The notes: generated by a model not told the origin, from the sequence alone. Counted from the first letter of the stretch, positions 35,901-45,093 are shown. The stretch: 64,000 bases of DNA from Pedobacter xixiisoli (GCF_900215335.1 NZ_OCMT01000001.1:1457959-1521958); one strand, 5' to 3'. Made by a program: numbers and translations.

Positions 35901-38310
35901 CCGTAGTGCTCAATGTTGGCTGAGTAGTTAAATTGGTCTCCGTATCACCATTCACAAAGCCGTTGTAGCTCGCCGTAAGCGTAGGCACTGGTGCGCCGTA
36001 AACTTTAGTCTGGTTGTTAGCCGTAATGGTCAATGCTGCCGTGGTAACCGTTAAGGTACCTGGCACATAAGTGATAGCATAGTTTGAACTTGCTGCACCT
36101 GCTGCTGTAATGGCATAAGGGCTGCCCGCTACAGAAGATGCCGCTGTTGCTGTGGTGCTCAATGTTGGCTGAGTAGTTAAATTGGTCTCTGTATCACCAT
36201 TCACAAAGCCGTTGTAGCTCGCTGTAAGCGTAGGCACTGGTGCACCGTAAACCTTAGTCTGGTTACCGGCTGTAATAGTCAATGTTTTTTGGGTAACCGT
36301 TAAGGTACCCGGCACATAACTGATAGTATAATTTGAACTTGCTGCCCCTGACGCAGTAATGGCATAAGGACTGCCCGTCACAGAGGATGCAGCTGTTGCA
36401 GAAGTACTCAAGATAGGCTGACTAGTCAAGTTAGTTTGAGTATCTCCATTCACAAAGCCACTATAGCTCACTGTCATAATAGGTACTGCCGCTCCGTAAA
36501 CCTTGGTCTTGTTATCAGCAGTAATAGAAAGTAAAGCTGGATTTACGGTCAAATCACCCCCTGCATAAGTAATAGTATAATTACTAATCAAAAATCCATT
36601 AGCACCAGTTAAGGCCGATGGTACGATTGCCCCAGTATATGTTGTTGCCGCAGCTGTAGCTACAGCGCCACTAGTATAATTGATCGTTACCGTATTTAAT
36701 GTATTTCCGTTCTGCAAACTTCCGCTAGTTAGCGTGAAAGCTGAAGAGCCCGTTGTGGTTGACAATGTCTGACCATAGGTTTTACTTGCATTACTAGCAG
36801 TAATAGTGATTGGTGCACCACTAACTGTATTCGCACCATTAGTGGTGGTCGATACATTCACCGTTGAAGCTCCAGTACTGGTCAATTGGATATTTCCTGA
36901 AGGAGAACCCGCTGCCACTGTACTATTTAACCTCACATATATAGGTGTTGAAGTTACTGTACCTGCAGCACCAATGGTAACCGTAGATAGGAAAGTACTA
37001 TTGTTTGTACTCACCTCGAAACCTGTTGGAGGAGTAACTGTGATGCCCGCAGTTAAATTAGTTCCCGAAACATTAAACTGTTGCGAAGAAGAATTTGTTC
37101 CATAAGTGGTAGTAAAACCACCTAGATTAGCGGAAGCAGTAATTACTGAATTAGTTACAGTTAACGTAGCGTTATCGGAATTTGTAGCTGGCGAACAGTT
37201 ACCTGTTGCAACCACACGATACATATAACCATTCATGCCAAGCGTAGCGCCCGTTATCGTCAATGTTGCGGTAGTTACTCCAGCATAAACACCCCCATTA
37301 GTCAAACTAGTAAAACCGCTCCCAGTATTTACCTCCCACTGATAGCTATTTGTATTGGCCGCTGTGGCGGTGATTGTAGTATTACCTCCATTGTTAATAG
37401 ATGTATTACTAGGTTGAGCAGTAAAAGACGGTGTAGGATTTATTGTTAAGGTAGCAGCATTTGAATTAGCTGCAGGAAATGCAGGAACTCCGTTAACAAC
37501 GCAACGGTATTGGTAACCATTCATGCCTGCTGTAGCACCAGTAATAGCTAATGTTGCTGTGGTTGCATTACTATACACTCCGCCATTCGCAATATCCGTA
37601 AAAGCACCACCAGTGCTTACCTGCCATTGATAACTATAGGCATTAGTTGTACTTACCGAGAAGCTGGTATTTAAACCAGGGCAAATCGCAACATTAGAAG
37701 GATGCGCCGTAAATGCAGGTGCTAAAGCGCCCGACCAACGGAAAGCATCCAACGCGATGTAACCAAAATCTCCAGTCGTAGAAATGGTAATGGCATCAAC
37801 ATTTTTCCCAGTATTATTGTCACCTCCAAAAGTAGTTAGATCAATTAACTTAAACCCGTTATCGATTCCAGCATTTGTATTGTTAAAACCAGCAGTTGAA
37901 TTTGCTTCAAATTGCATTACGCCATTATAATATCCAGTAATCTTAAGTGTTCCTGTAACATTCACGTCATTGGAAGCATTAGCCAGATAGATCCAAAAGC
38001 TGTTGACCCTAAAAGCGGTACCACTGGAGATTTGTAATGCTGGAGGTTGTGGATTATTCGCAAAACCATCATTATCAATGAATATGTCATCTGCAGCTGT
38101 TCCGTTCCAACCAAGCCCTAGACCTGTAAATCCACCTTGAATCTTAAAATCACCAGGGCTACCAGTTAGATTAGTGAAACTAAACGTTTTGTTATTACTT
38201 GTAAAAGAAGTGCTGCCGCTAACGGCAGTTTCAAACGTTTCCAGAAACTGAGCACTGGCCAAGAAAGGCAAGCTAAGTGTTAGAAACAATACGAGTAGTT
38301 TTATTTTCAT
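32920..38310 (-). CDS. Giant secreted protein with MBG-type repeats and type IX type B C-terminus
   Basis: 1796 residues. A signal peptide ([18 protein letters not shown]) is followed by an N-terminal jelly-roll-like region, two Ig-like units ([10 protein letters not shown] and [10 protein letters not shown]), a choice-of-anchor-like region, then about ten MBG-type repeats ([20 protein letters not shown]). Eight of these are nearly identical and 83 residues long. Further on are a cadherin-like segment, an Ig-like segment, and a C-terminal sorting domain ([19 protein letters not shown] to [19 protein letters not shown]). This is an adhesin-type surface protein, secreted by the type IX system with its PorP/SprF partner. 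Low-divergence repeats suggest length variation by recombination. Confidence 0.93.
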   Translation of the reverse strand: MKIKLLVLFLTLSLPFLASAQFLETFETAVSGSTSFTSNNKTFSFTNLTGSPGDFKIQGGFTGLGLGWNGTAADDIFIDNDGFANNPQPPALQISSGTAFRVNSFWIYLANASNDVNVTGTLKITGYYNGVMQFEANSTAGFNNTNAGIDNGFKLIDLTTFGGDNNTGKNVDAITISTTGDFGYIALDAFRWSGALAPAFTAHPSNVAICPGLNTSFSVSTTNAYSYQWQVSTGGAFTDIANGGVYSNATTATLAITGATAGMNGYQYRCVVNGVPAFPAANSNAATLTINPTPSFTAQPSNTSINNGGNTTITATAANTNSYQWEVNTGSGFTSLTNGGVYAGVTTATLTITGATLGMNGYMYRVVATGNCSPATNSDNATLTVTNSVITASANLGGFTTTYGTNSSSQQFNVSGTNLTAGITVTPPTGFEVSTNNSTFLSTVTIGAAGTVTSTPIYVRLNSTVAAGSPSGNIQLTSTGASTVNVSTTTNGANTVSGAPITITASNASKTYGQTLSTTTGSSAFTLTSGSLQNGNTLNTVTINYTSGAVATAAATTYTGAIVPSALTGANGFLISNYTITYAGGDLTVNPALLSITADNKTKVYGAAVPIMTVSYSGFVNGDTQTNLTSQPILSTSATAASSVTGSPYAITASGAASSNYTISYVPGTLTVTQKTLTITAGNQTKVYGAPVPTLTASYNGFVNGDTETNLTTQPTLSTTATAASSVAGSPYAITAAGAASSNYAITYVPGTLTVTTAALTITANNQTKVYGAPVPTLTASYNGFVNGDTETNLTTQPTLSTTATGASSVAGSPYAITASGAASSNYAITYVPGTLTVTKAPLTITASNQTKVYGAPVPTLTASYSGFVNGDTPLSLTTQPTLSTTATAASSVLGSPYAITASGAVSSNYAIIYVPGTLTVTTAALTITASNQTKVYGAPVPTLTASYSGFVNGDTPLSLTTQPTLSTTATAASSVFGSPYAITASGAASSNYAITYVPGILTVTPAALTITANNQTKVYGAPVPTLTASYNGFVNGDTETNLTTQPTLSTTATAASSVAGSPYAITASGAASSNYAITYLPGTLTVTPAALTITANNQTKVYGAPVPTLTANYSGFVNGDTPLSLTTQPTLSTTATAASSVLGSPYAITASGAVSSNYIINYVAGTLTVTPAALTITANNQTKVYGAPVPTLTASYSGFVNGDTPLSLTTQPTLSTTATAASSVLGSPYAITASGAASSNYAITYVPGTMTITQKALTITASARTKTYGDAVTFAGTEFTSLGLTNSDAITSVTLNSTGAAANATVAGSTYPIVVSAAIGTGLGNYTISYVNNLLTVNRKALTITADNKEKFVGTVNPPLTVSYAGFVNSETSSVLTGSLSITTTAVTNSPMGDYPITASGLAAANYTISYVNGILKVKPGAPTSVGFAAVTLLENRPAGTNAGTLSSTSDDPAATFTYSLVGGTGDTDNALFAISGTSLNTAALLDYETKAAYSIRVRSTTQYGFFLDRVLTINLTDVNEVPTLAAIANQTICYTRTSQNVALTGISAGPETSQTTSLSVASSNANLFDVLSVSGSGTTGTLVYQVKSGAVGTATITVTVKDNGGTANGGIDTYSRAFVITVNALPVVAINSNLGLSVSKGATVQLTATGGTSYSWSTANGIISGQNTAVLTARPSQTTTYTVTATNANGCSETKSITITVQEDYQLISGTNILTPNGDGKNDYLIIRNIDMYPNNEIKIFDVAGRVVYSKKSYNNTWDGMLNGSPLAKGTYYYIIDFGDGKLKKKGFVSIVRD
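34541..36532 (-). repeat. Tandem array, eight copies of a 249-bp unit
   Basis: The anchor word CACTGGTGCG or a close variant recurs at 34741, 34990, 35239, 35488, 35737, 35986, 36235 and (diverged) 36484, always exactly 249 bases apart. The array edges are approximate. Each unit encodes one 83-residue MBG-type domain. Variation is patchy: one block alternates between forms encoding DTETNLTTQ and DTPLSLTTQ, as expected from gene conversion between units. Confidence 0.92.
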
Positions 38311-38378
38311 ATACCTTGTAATTAGTTAATTTAAATATTTTTTATTCTATATATTGTGATGCTCATATCCATACTAAA

Positions 38379-39380
38379 ATGACTGTATCAAAGCTTAGCG
38401 CTATTACAAAAACTATTCTTCAATCGCGTACACCCAACGAAGAGGTGCATGCCATACAATCGCTCTCCGACTTCTATTTAGCTTTCCGCTCCAACCGTAG
38501 CCCTCAACCATCTGACCAAGCAGAAAAGGTACTTAAGGGCGGCATTGCCCTTTCCTTTGATCATGCAGCCGACTGCCTTCAGGATTACTACAGAACTGCC
38601 CGTTTTATCAAAGGAACGTACCTCGCTATCCAAGAACTACTGCTTCGCTTTCCCAATCAAAAAATAAATATCCTATATGCTGGCTGTGGCCCTTTTGCCA
38701 CCATCCTACTCCCTATTTTGCCTCTATTTAAGCCAAATCAGCTACAGGTTACCTTAATTGACATCCATCCAGAATCCGTTAAATTTGTTAAAGAACTCTT
38801 TACCCAGCTCGATCTTTTATCTTTTGTGGATTGCATTTCCGTAGAAGATGCAATCTCGTATCGTTATCCTAACTCTAACCTGCACATGGTAATTTCAGAA
38901 ACCATGTTCCATGCGCTTTTAGTTGAACCTCAGGTTGCTATCACCAGAAATCTAGCTCCCCAATTGGTAAATGGAGGGATTTTCATCCCTGAAGAAGTGA
39001 CTATCGAAGCGATAATTACCTCCTTTTCCAAAGAACCTTTTCTTTACAACGCTGCAGCTCCTGTAGTTTCTGCCATTACTGAGCGTTCTTTAATGGCCAA
39101 ACTGTTTTCTTTAAATAAGAATTCAGCATCCGTATCTTTTTCCAACCAAGAATATCGTAGTCCTAGGCTTAAAGTCCCAGTCTTTCAAAACTCCAGTCCC
39201 GATATCTGTCTATTCACCCATGTCAAGATATTTAGCAAGCTGGAATTGGGCCCGTCTGAGTCCCTTATCACTAACCCTTATTGTTTAGTTTCTATGTTGA
39301 ATTTACCTTCTGGTTCTTCTATCAGCTTCATTTATGAGTTTACTGAAGTACCCTCTTGGTCATATCAATTAGCAGACTAA
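38379..39380 (+). CDS. SAM-dependent methyltransferase-like protein
   Basis: 333 residues. A class I methyltransferase core is visible: motif I INILYAGCGPFATILLPILP near 97, an acidic motif II VTLIDIHPESVKFVKEL near 123, and NLHMVISETMFHALLVEPQ near 170. The last resembles the double-E region of protein arginine methyltransferases, but that is tentative. The substrate is unknown. It starts 68 bases from the divergent giant secreted protein and its 3' end overlaps the convergent tail-collar gene by 4 bases, so it may be part of the same locus. Confidence 0.75.
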   Translation: MTVSKLSAITKTILQSRTPNEEVHAIQSLSDFYLAFRSNRSPQPSDQAEKVLKGGIALSFDHAADCLQDYYRTARFIKGTYLAIQELLLRFPNQKINILYAGCGPFATILLPILPLFKPNQLQVTLIDIHPESVKFVKELFTQLDLLSFVDCISVEDAISYRYPNSNLHMVISETMFHALLVEPQVAITRNLAPQLVNGGIFIPEEVTIEAIITSFSKEPFLYNAAAPVVSAITERSLMAKLFSLNKNSASVSFSNQEYRSPRLKVPVFQNSSPDICLFTHVKIFSKLELGPSESLITNPYCLVSMLNLPSGSSISFIYEFTEVPSWSYQLAD

Positions 39381-39979
39381 TTTCTCGCTGGAAATACACC
39401 ATACATACAAATGATATAGTTCATCCCAAGAGACGGCTGCATATTGTTGTGCGGAATACTCCCACCAGCAGTATCAAAAGTCAATGATGTATTATTTACC
39501 TTAATCGAGTCTGTATGCAATACCGTATTTGGAGTTGCATTGTTAAAACCTAGTGTTTTAGCCAGACCAGTGGCCACAGTGTAACCCGGTGTAGAAATTA
39601 CTGATCCAGCAGTAGCTACAGCCAAAGTTGAATCCGCAGCACTTACCAATAGATTTGTACCAGATGCGGGTGCAGATACTGTGTTGTTATGGGTGTGCGC
39701 AGGCATTTGCGCTTGGACCAAGGTCTCAGTTGACGTTCCGCCCGTTTCTCCGATTATATATGTACTTAGCCCTGGACCTCCCCCTTGGCCTATTGCCGTT
39801 CGGCCAGCAAAATTCGGCAGTTGAAAAGTAGTTGTACCATTCCCACCGTAATAGGTGCCAATAATTGAAAATAAAGCAGTATTACTTCTAATTGCTACGA
39901 CTTGCCCCCAACAAAATGCCCAATTTCTAGGTGCAAAAGTAGCCGCAAACAATCTAATTTCTCCTACATATCCGTCCAT
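39377..39979 (-). CDS. Phage tail-collar domain protein (paralogue 3 of 3)
   Basis: 200 residues. The N-terminal collar domain reads MDGYVGEIRLFAATFAPRNW then CWGQVVAIRSNTALFSIIG and YYGGNGTTTFQLPNFAGR, the pattern of the tail-collar family that also includes microcystin-dependent (Mdp) proteins. A variable threonine/alanine-rich middle follows AHTHNN, and the C-terminus is conserved (NMQPSLGMNYIICMYGVFPA). No signal peptide. It is the last gene of a five-gene operon, 15 bases after its neighbour. In phages such proteins form trimeric tail fibres; here there are no other phage genes. Confidence 0.88.
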   Translation of the reverse strand: MDGYVGEIRLFAATFAPRNWAFCWGQVVAIRSNTALFSIIGTYYGGNGTTTFQLPNFAGRTAIGQGGGPGLSTYIIGETGGTSTETLVQAQMPAHTHNNTVSAPASGTNLLVSAADSTLAVATAGSVISTPGYTVATGLAKTLGFNNATPNTVLHTDSIKVNNTSLTFDTAGGSIPHNNMQPSLGMNYIICMYGVFPARN

Positions 39980-39994
39980 ATTCTTTTATTTTAA

Positions 39995-40594
39995 TTAGTT
40001 TCTTGATGGAAAAATTCCTAAAACGCAAATGATAAAATTAACAGCCAGGTAAGGCTGCATGTTATCGTGTGGCTGTGAACCTCCTGTAGCTCCATTGTTC
40101 ACAGTAAATGTTAAATCAACCGTAGCAGGGTTTAGTGCGACTGCTGGAGTTGCTGAATTAAAACCGAGATTTGGTACAAATGAACCTGAATTCATGTAGC
40201 CCGCCGATGCAATAGCTGCTCCCGTAGTAGGCAGATGCGCATCTGCTTCTGCATCAGTAACGGATACCGTTGTTGTTGGAGTGACCGTTGTAGGGACAAC
40301 TGCATGGGTATGAGCAGGTAATTGTGTCTGAATCAGAGTTACCGTCTCAGTACCAGCTTTCTGCCCAAGTACAACTTGTGATAGACCTAGACCTTGTCCA
40401 GTCCCCACGCCCACTCGTCCTCTAAAATCGGGTAGATTAAAAGTGGTCACACCATCTCCACCATAAGTAGTACCGATCAATGCGTATAAAGTATCATATT
40501 GTGCTATAGCTAGCTGGTCGCCATTACAAAAACGCCAGTTTAAAGGTGCAAAATTACCTGCAAAATACCTGATCTCTCCTAAATAATCGTCCAT
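39995..40594 (-). CDS. Phage tail-collar domain protein (paralogue 2 of 3)
   Basis: 199 residues with the same build: MDDYLGEIRYFAGNFAPLNW, CNGDQLAIAQYDTLYALIG, TYGGDGVTTFNLPDFRGR, a LPAHTHAV turn, a variable threonine/valine-rich centre and the C-terminal NMQPYLAVNFIICVLGIFPS. The ends are close to those of its two neighbours while the centre differs, as if the centre carries binding specificity. It starts 12 bases after paralogue 1. Confidence 0.88.
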   Translation of the reverse strand: MDDYLGEIRYFAGNFAPLNWRFCNGDQLAIAQYDTLYALIGTTYGGDGVTTFNLPDFRGRVGVGTGQGLGLSQVVLGQKAGTETVTLIQTQLPAHTHAVVPTTVTPTTTVSVTDAEADAHLPTTGAAIASAGYMNSGSFVPNLGFNSATPAVALNPATVDLTFTVNNGATGGSQPHDNMQPYLAVNFIICVLGIFPSRN

Positions 40595-40606
40595 AATATT
40601 TTTGAT

Positions 40607-41203
40607 TTAATTTCTTGATGGATATATTCCTTGTAAACAAATAATGTAGTTGATGCCCAGATAAGGCTGAATGTTGCTATGTGGTTGACCTGAACCAGCT
40701 TGAGCACTCGTTACTGTTAATGGCGATGTATTTAGTGAAGCATTATTCAAAGCAACAGTTGGCTGGGCATTATTTTTAAAGCCCAACAGCTGTGTTGACG
40801 ATCTTCCCGTTGCTTTAACAGGACTTGCTATACTAGCTCCCGCAACTGGAGTTGCTGAACTGGCAGCAGCAGAACTTACTAACAGTTTACCTGAGCCTCC
40901 CAAACTACCGACGTGATTATGTATCGGCATGTTTGAGAGCAAAAGCGTTACGTTTTCTTGTCCTACAACTGCACCAAGAGGCATCTGAATTATGCCGCTA
41001 GTTACACCAGTACCTACAGGAACCCTACTTCTCATATCAGGGAGCATAAAAGTCTGTACACCATTACCACCATAGGTAGTACCCAAAAGTGAAAAAAGTG
41101 CTTGGTTTGTACTAATATTTAATGTTTGACCCATACACATTGCCCAATTTCTTGGTGCAAAAGGTGGTGCAAACATTCGGATTTCTGATATAGTTCCATC
41201 CAT
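40607..41203 (-). CDS. Phage tail-collar domain protein (paralogue 1 of 3)
   Basis: 198 residues: MDGTISEIRMFAPPFAPRNW, CMGQTLNISTNQALFSLLG, TYGGNGVQTFMLPDMRSR, MPIHNHVGS and C-terminal NIQPYLGINYIICLQGIYPS. It lies 11 bases after the formyltransferase-like gene. Three tandem paralogues of nearly equal length suggest a heteromeric fibre or a set of related binding proteins. Confidence 0.88.
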   Translation of the reverse strand: MDGTISEIRMFAPPFAPRNWAMCMGQTLNISTNQALFSLLGTTYGGNGVQTFMLPDMRSRVPVGTGVTSGIIQMPLGAVVGQENVTLLLSNMPIHNHVGSLGGSGKLLVSSAAASSATPVAGASIASPVKATGRSSTQLLGFKNNAQPTVALNNASLNTSPLTVTSAQAGSGQPHSNIQPYLGINYIICLQGIYPSRN

Positions 41204-41214
41204 AATTCTCTTAT

Positions 41215-42141
41215 TTAAATTAATTGTTCTCCTATTGCCACACCCATACTAAAAAGCTTTGCACCAGACAAATAACCTTCCCGCATGTGTGCCACATTTA
41301 TTTTTAAAAACTCTTGTCCCTTGCATGCGATCACCAATCCGTAAAGTGCATCGGCATGCACAACGGTTCCCGGTAACTGTTCGGGTATGGGTGGCATATC
41401 TACCGGGCTTACTTCCAGTATCCGTATCTCATCATTTCTCAAAAATGTAGATGCCCCGCCATACTTTTGATTGCAGGCGTTTACCAAATATTCAATTTCA
41501 CGAGCCGATTGCTTTTCCCAATCTATGGTAAGTTGGGCTACACTAGGTTTTTGATCATACAAACCTTGATGCGCTGGCTGTATATTTTCCTTTAGCTCAT
41601 CCCGCTCCATCAGATCCAGTACAAGCTTTAGCTCTTCCACAGCTTCGTAACCTATACGAATACTATGCATGTCGTAATTTTCTCCCGGATAAATGGCCAT
41701 TGCTTTCTGCCAAACCACAGGTCCAGCATCTATTTCAGCATTCATTTTATGGATGAACAAGCCTCCATGACTTTCCATGTTACGGATTTGCCAGAAAATA
41801 GGATCAGCCCCTTTATATTTAGGCAATACCCCAAAATGGAAATTGAAAAACCCCATGAAAGGGATACTCAAAATCGATGCAGGTATTTTCCAAGGAAAGG
41901 CAATTACAAATACAGCATCTGGATTTAGCTGTTGCAACCAGCTCTCCATATCTTCCTTCCAAGTGCCATTTGAAAAAACAGTTATAGCATCAGAACCAAT
42001 ACCAGCAGCTTGCAATGATTGGCGCAACATAGATTTACTCCTTTCTGGAATACCTATGCCCGCAAGAAAATGCTTTTCCTTCAGAAATTGAATAGAAGGA
42101 ATGGCTAAAAAATCAGTATTGCAAACAACCGCTATTTTCAT
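41215..42141 (-). CDS. Formyltransferase-family protein
   Basis: 308 residues. The N-terminal formyltransferase fold includes MKIAVVCNTDFLAIPSIQFL and DAVFVIAFPWKIPASILSIP. The catalytic signature is clear: FNFHFGVLPKYKGADPIFW with Asn and His near 117-119, and NAEIDAGPVVWQKA with the Asp near 152. The C-terminal part resembles the Fmt C-terminal domain only loosely. Family members transfer formyl from 10-formyl-tetrahydrofolate to Met-tRNA, sugars or amino sugars. Context argues for a special substrate rather than Met-tRNA. It sits 16 bases after the binding-protein gene. Confidence 0.85.
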   Translation of the reverse strand: MKIAVVCNTDFLAIPSIQFLKEKHFLAGIGIPERSKSMLRQSLQAAGIGSDAITVFSNGTWKEDMESWLQQLNPDAVFVIAFPWKIPASILSIPFMGFFNFHFGVLPKYKGADPIFWQIRNMESHGGLFIHKMNAEIDAGPVVWQKAMAIYPGENYDMHSIRIGYEAVEELKLVLDLMERDELKENIQPAHQGLYDQKPSVAQLTIDWEKQSAREIEYLVNACNQKYGGASTFLRNDEIRILEVSPVDMPPIPEQLPGTVVHADALYGLVIACKGQEFLKINVAHMREGYLSGAKLFSMGVAIGEQLI

Positions 42142-42157
42142 ATTGCCTACATCATAA

Positions 42158-43282
42158 TCATATACCTAGATAAGGATTTTCCCAGCCTGATGAAAGCTGC
42201 TGAAGTGAATCACTCAAAGCCTTATTGTCTATACTCACTGTTTCGATCCTGCCAACAATCTCCCGCTTGATGTTATTTCTATTTCCAGAATGTATATTTT
42301 TCACCAGATGAACCTGATTCTCCTTCCCTGGTGTTTGAGCATCGATATGCAAAACCCCTCGGTGGGAGTTGACCTTCACCTGATTCAGCGCATCTGTCAA
42401 ACTTCTTTCACCTTTTATTTTAAGCGCCTCGGCCAATATCATTCCTGTTTCTTTACCTAATTGGTAATAAGTCTGATCTTGCTCAGCAACCTTATTCTCA
42501 CTTTCTCCTTCAGAAACTAGTTCAGTACTGCTTATTGCCGTGTAGATCTCCAGCTCATTTTCCTTTGCATCAAAATTTTCCAGCAAAAAAGGCAAAGCTA
42601 ATAACGGAATATTTTTAGCGGCCGAAGTTGCATAAGCTTCTTGAAAAGCAGTAGCCTCTTCTCCACAAAATGCACTAAAAACAAAATCTGGCTTAAACAT
42701 TTCGATGTGTTCAAAAACAGTCCTGGGATCAGTAGTTTTGGCTCCTGGAGTAACCTGTGCGATAGAAAAAGGCATTGTGCTCTCTTTGTCTGCAGCTTCC
42801 ATTCCGAGCGTTAACATATTGCTAAAAGAATAACCCGCATCGTATACACTAGCTACAAACATCCCTTTATTACCAAAGGCTTTAACCGCCCAATACCCAA
42901 GCGACCAGATTTGTTGCCAGCTATGAGTAGAATTGATAAAAATGTAAGGGTTAAATAACGCTGGATTAGGTATATGCTCCCCAATATTATTTATAATGAT
43001 AGGCTTTTTGTAACGCTCAAATTTAGGGGCAACCGCCGTTGCAACCATATTAGAAACAAGGCCGGCAACTACATCTACTTGGTAATGATAAAAAAGTTTA
43101 TCTATAGCTTCTTCTACCTTTAACCTACCACCTTGACCTATAAATTCAGGAATGAGTTCTACTTCCCAATCAGACTGATTAACCTGGTCTTTGATTGCTT
43201 GCTTTAATCCCTGTTCAAAATCTCTAGACATCGGAACGATGGTAGATACAGGCAGCAATAAACCAACGGTTAATTTGTTCAT
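42158..43282 (-). CDS. Periplasmic-binding-fold protein (Peripla_BP_6-like), no clear signal peptide
   Basis: About 374 residues from ATG 43282 (MNKLTVGLLLPVSTIVPMSR). The fold is that of branched-chain amino-acid or amide binding proteins: VGLLLPVS start, EFIGQGGRLKVEEAIDKLFY, VVAGLVSNMVATAVAPKFER, KPIIINNIGEHIP and MFVASVYDAGYSFSNMLTLG. No typical export signal or lipobox precedes the fold, so the protein is probably cytoplasmic, like the amide sensor AmiC. No transporter genes are nearby. First gene of the five-gene operon, so it may be a ligand sensor. Confidence 0.78.
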   Translation of the reverse strand: MNKLTVGLLLPVSTIVPMSRDFEQGLKQAIKDQVNQSDWEVELIPEFIGQGGRLKVEEAIDKLFYHYQVDVVAGLVSNMVATAVAPKFERYKKPIIINNIGEHIPNPALFNPYIFINSTHSWQQIWSLGYWAVKAFGNKGMFVASVYDAGYSFSNMLTLGMEAADKESTMPFSIAQVTPGAKTTDPRTVFEHIEMFKPDFVFSAFCGEEATAFQEAYATSAAKNIPLLALPFLLENFDAKENELEIYTAISSTELVSEGESENKVAEQDQTYYQLGKETGMILAEALKIKGERSLTDALNQVKVNSHRGVLHIDAQTPGKENQVHLVKNIHSGNRNNIKREIVGRIETVSIDNKALSDSLQQLSSGWENPYLGI

Positions 43283-43560
43283 GATGAGCGTTATGTTTAG
43301 TTTTCTATTTTTATCTTTTTTATTTAGCAATTACTTTATTGCAATTTCTAATTTAAAAAGATAAGTTGTAAAAGTCTTATACACTTTACAATACGCCGAT
43401 AAAAGTAGTAAAAGATTATATTCAATTCCAAATGTTTTTTATTAAAAAATAAATTAGCCGCTTTTATACACATATAATAGTTACAATAAAAATATAATAT
43501 TCTTAAAAGTTGTTCGTTTCAGAACTTTTCTTTAACATTACTCCATCTAAATTATTTATC

Positions 43561-44514
43561 ATGACCCAAGCTAGACGATCTTTTCTAAAAAAATCAAGTA
43601 TCCTTACCAGCGCAGCTCTATTTAGCAGTCATTTGGACGCATTAGCTGTCATCACCAAAAAAATCGGCACGCTTAATAGCGAACGTATGATTATATATCA
43701 AACCAATGACCTGAATGGCCGTATTGAAGCCGATCATAATGGTCATGGAGGGATTAAAAATATCGTCGATTTGATTAAAAACCAGCAAACTTCCGGCTTA
43801 AATGTTGATGGGGGTAATTTCCTAGCACATGGGAATGCTCGAGACCAACACGAAAGAACCATATACTTAATGAATAAAATTGGCTATCATGCGGTAACCA
43901 TAGGCGCAAATGAACTGGATATGGGTCAAGAATCTTTTGCAGCACTACTTCCTCAAATGGATTTCCCTCTGGTTAATTGCAATTATACTTTTAGCCATGC
44001 CAAATTATCTTCTAGTGTAAAACCGTACATCATACTTAAGAATAAAAATTTAAAAATTGGCATCACCGGTGTTGGCGCATCTTTAAATGTACCAGGTATC
44101 GAATTCAAAAATCCTTATCAGGCAGCCAATCAAACTGCCGATTATCTTAAAAACAATCTGAAATGTGATTTTGTAATTTGCTTATCTCATTTGGGTTATG
44201 AAACTGATGGCTATAGCAACAAAGGTTTAGCTGAAGCATCAGAGCATATTGATTTTGTTGCAGGCGGCCATCAAAACAAGGTTTTACGTGGCGCAATGAT
44301 CTTGAGAAATAAAAACAAATATGATGTGGCATTAAGTCAGGCTGGCGAGCACGGAATGATTTTAGGCAAAACAACTTTTGGCTTTGATTCCCTTAACCGT
44401 AGAAATGATTTCCATCATAAATTTCTTATTGCAGGTTTAAACCACGAGCAACAGTCTACCGAAGCACACTTGGTGCTTGGAAAACTAGCTACAGCGCAAA
44501 AACATAACAGCTAA
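43561..44514 (+). CDS. Metallophosphatase-fold protein with degenerate active site
   Basis: About 317 residues from ATG 43561; a TTG at 43510 would add an unlikely leader. The N-terminus MTQARRSFLKKSSILTSAAL is Tat-like. It aligns by eye to the N-terminal domain of 5'-nucleotidases, but metal-site motifs are altered: HTNDxH is QTNDLNG, DAGD is DGGN, GNHEFD is GANELD and GGHTH is GGHQN. Only LSHLG and GGH keep their histidines. The C-terminal nucleotide-binding domain is absent. This pattern points to an exported pseudoenzyme or a binding protein. It diverges from the tail-collar operon, with 278 bases between starts. Confidence 0.82.
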   Translation: MTQARRSFLKKSSILTSAALFSSHLDALAVITKKIGTLNSERMIIYQTNDLNGRIEADHNGHGGIKNIVDLIKNQQTSGLNVDGGNFLAHGNARDQHERTIYLMNKIGYHAVTIGANELDMGQESFAALLPQMDFPLVNCNYTFSHAKLSSSVKPYIILKNKNLKIGITGVGASLNVPGIEFKNPYQAANQTADYLKNNLKCDFVICLSHLGYETDGYSNKGLAEASEHIDFVAGGHQNKVLRGAMILRNKNKYDVALSQAGEHGMILGKTTFGFDSLNRRNDFHHKFLIAGLNHEQQSTEAHLVLGKLATAQKHNS

Positions 44515-44571
44515 CCAGAATTTGTGATATCTAACGATACTTAATTAGAACAACTGATCAATAAATTAGAA

Positions 44572-45093
44572 TTGCAGACGGTAGCAATCGATTACGAAAA
44601 GAAAGAGCTAATTACGCTTTTGGTTAATTTTCTAAAAGAAATAGGATTAACTGTAGAGTTTGCTGTAGAAAAAGAACCTGGCTTTCTTCCTGGAATACAC
44701 ATTAGAAATGGTGGTTTAAGTATTGATACCGAAAAACTATTACATCCCGGCGATATCCTGCATGAAGCTGGTCATTTAGCTACCTTACCTTATCACATTA
44801 GATGTGAATTGGATGGCAAATTACCAGACACAGACACGCACCGATCTGCCGAACTAATGACCCTTGCCTGGAGTTATGCCGCAACGCTACATTTAAAAAT
44901 CCCAGCAAATGTTGTTTTTCATGAAAACGGATATAAGGGTGGTGCTCAAAACCTAATCGATAATTTTGAACAAGGTCGGTTTATAGGCGTACCTATGCTA
45001 CAATATTATGGATTGACTTATGACGAACAAAATGCAGAACGACTTGGCGTACAGCCTTTCCCACATATGGTGAACTGGGTTTGCTTAAAGTAG
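44572..45093 (+). CDS. HExxH-type putative metallopeptidase
   Basis: 173 residues. A zinc-binding motif is present near 64-68 in DILHEAGHLATLP (HEAGH), followed by RSAELMTLAWSYAATLHLKI, whose Glu could be a third ligand. There is no signal peptide. No ATG is available; TTG 44572 is the likely start, and the frame is open only back to 44545. It follows the metallophosphatase-like gene by 57 bases on the same strand. A conserved small zincin of unknown substrate; the lost start codon may mean reduced expression. Confidence 0.65.
   Translation: MQTVAIDYEKKELITLLVNFLKEIGLTVEFAVEKEPGFLPGIHIRNGGLSIDTEKLLHPGDILHEAGHLATLPYHIRCELDGKLPDTDTHRSAELMTLAWSYAATLHLKIPANVVFHENGYKGGAQNLIDNFEQGRFIGVPMLQYYGLTYDEQNAERLGVQPFPHMVNWVCLK

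Noticed and set aside
34541..36532. Regular repeats as a CRISPR array
   Set aside because: The unit is 249 bp, lies inside one open reading frame and has no short-repeat/unique-spacer pattern.
39377..41203. Collar genes as part of a prophage or contractile injection system
   Set aside because: No sheath, tube, baseplate, portal, capsid, lysis or integrase gene is near, and the operon partners are metabolic-type enzymes.
41215..42141. Formyltransferase-like gene as the housekeeping Met-tRNA formyltransferase
   Set aside because: The operon context has no def, rsmB or other translation gene, and the C-terminal domain does not look like Fmt; the catalytic signature alone does not fix the substrate.
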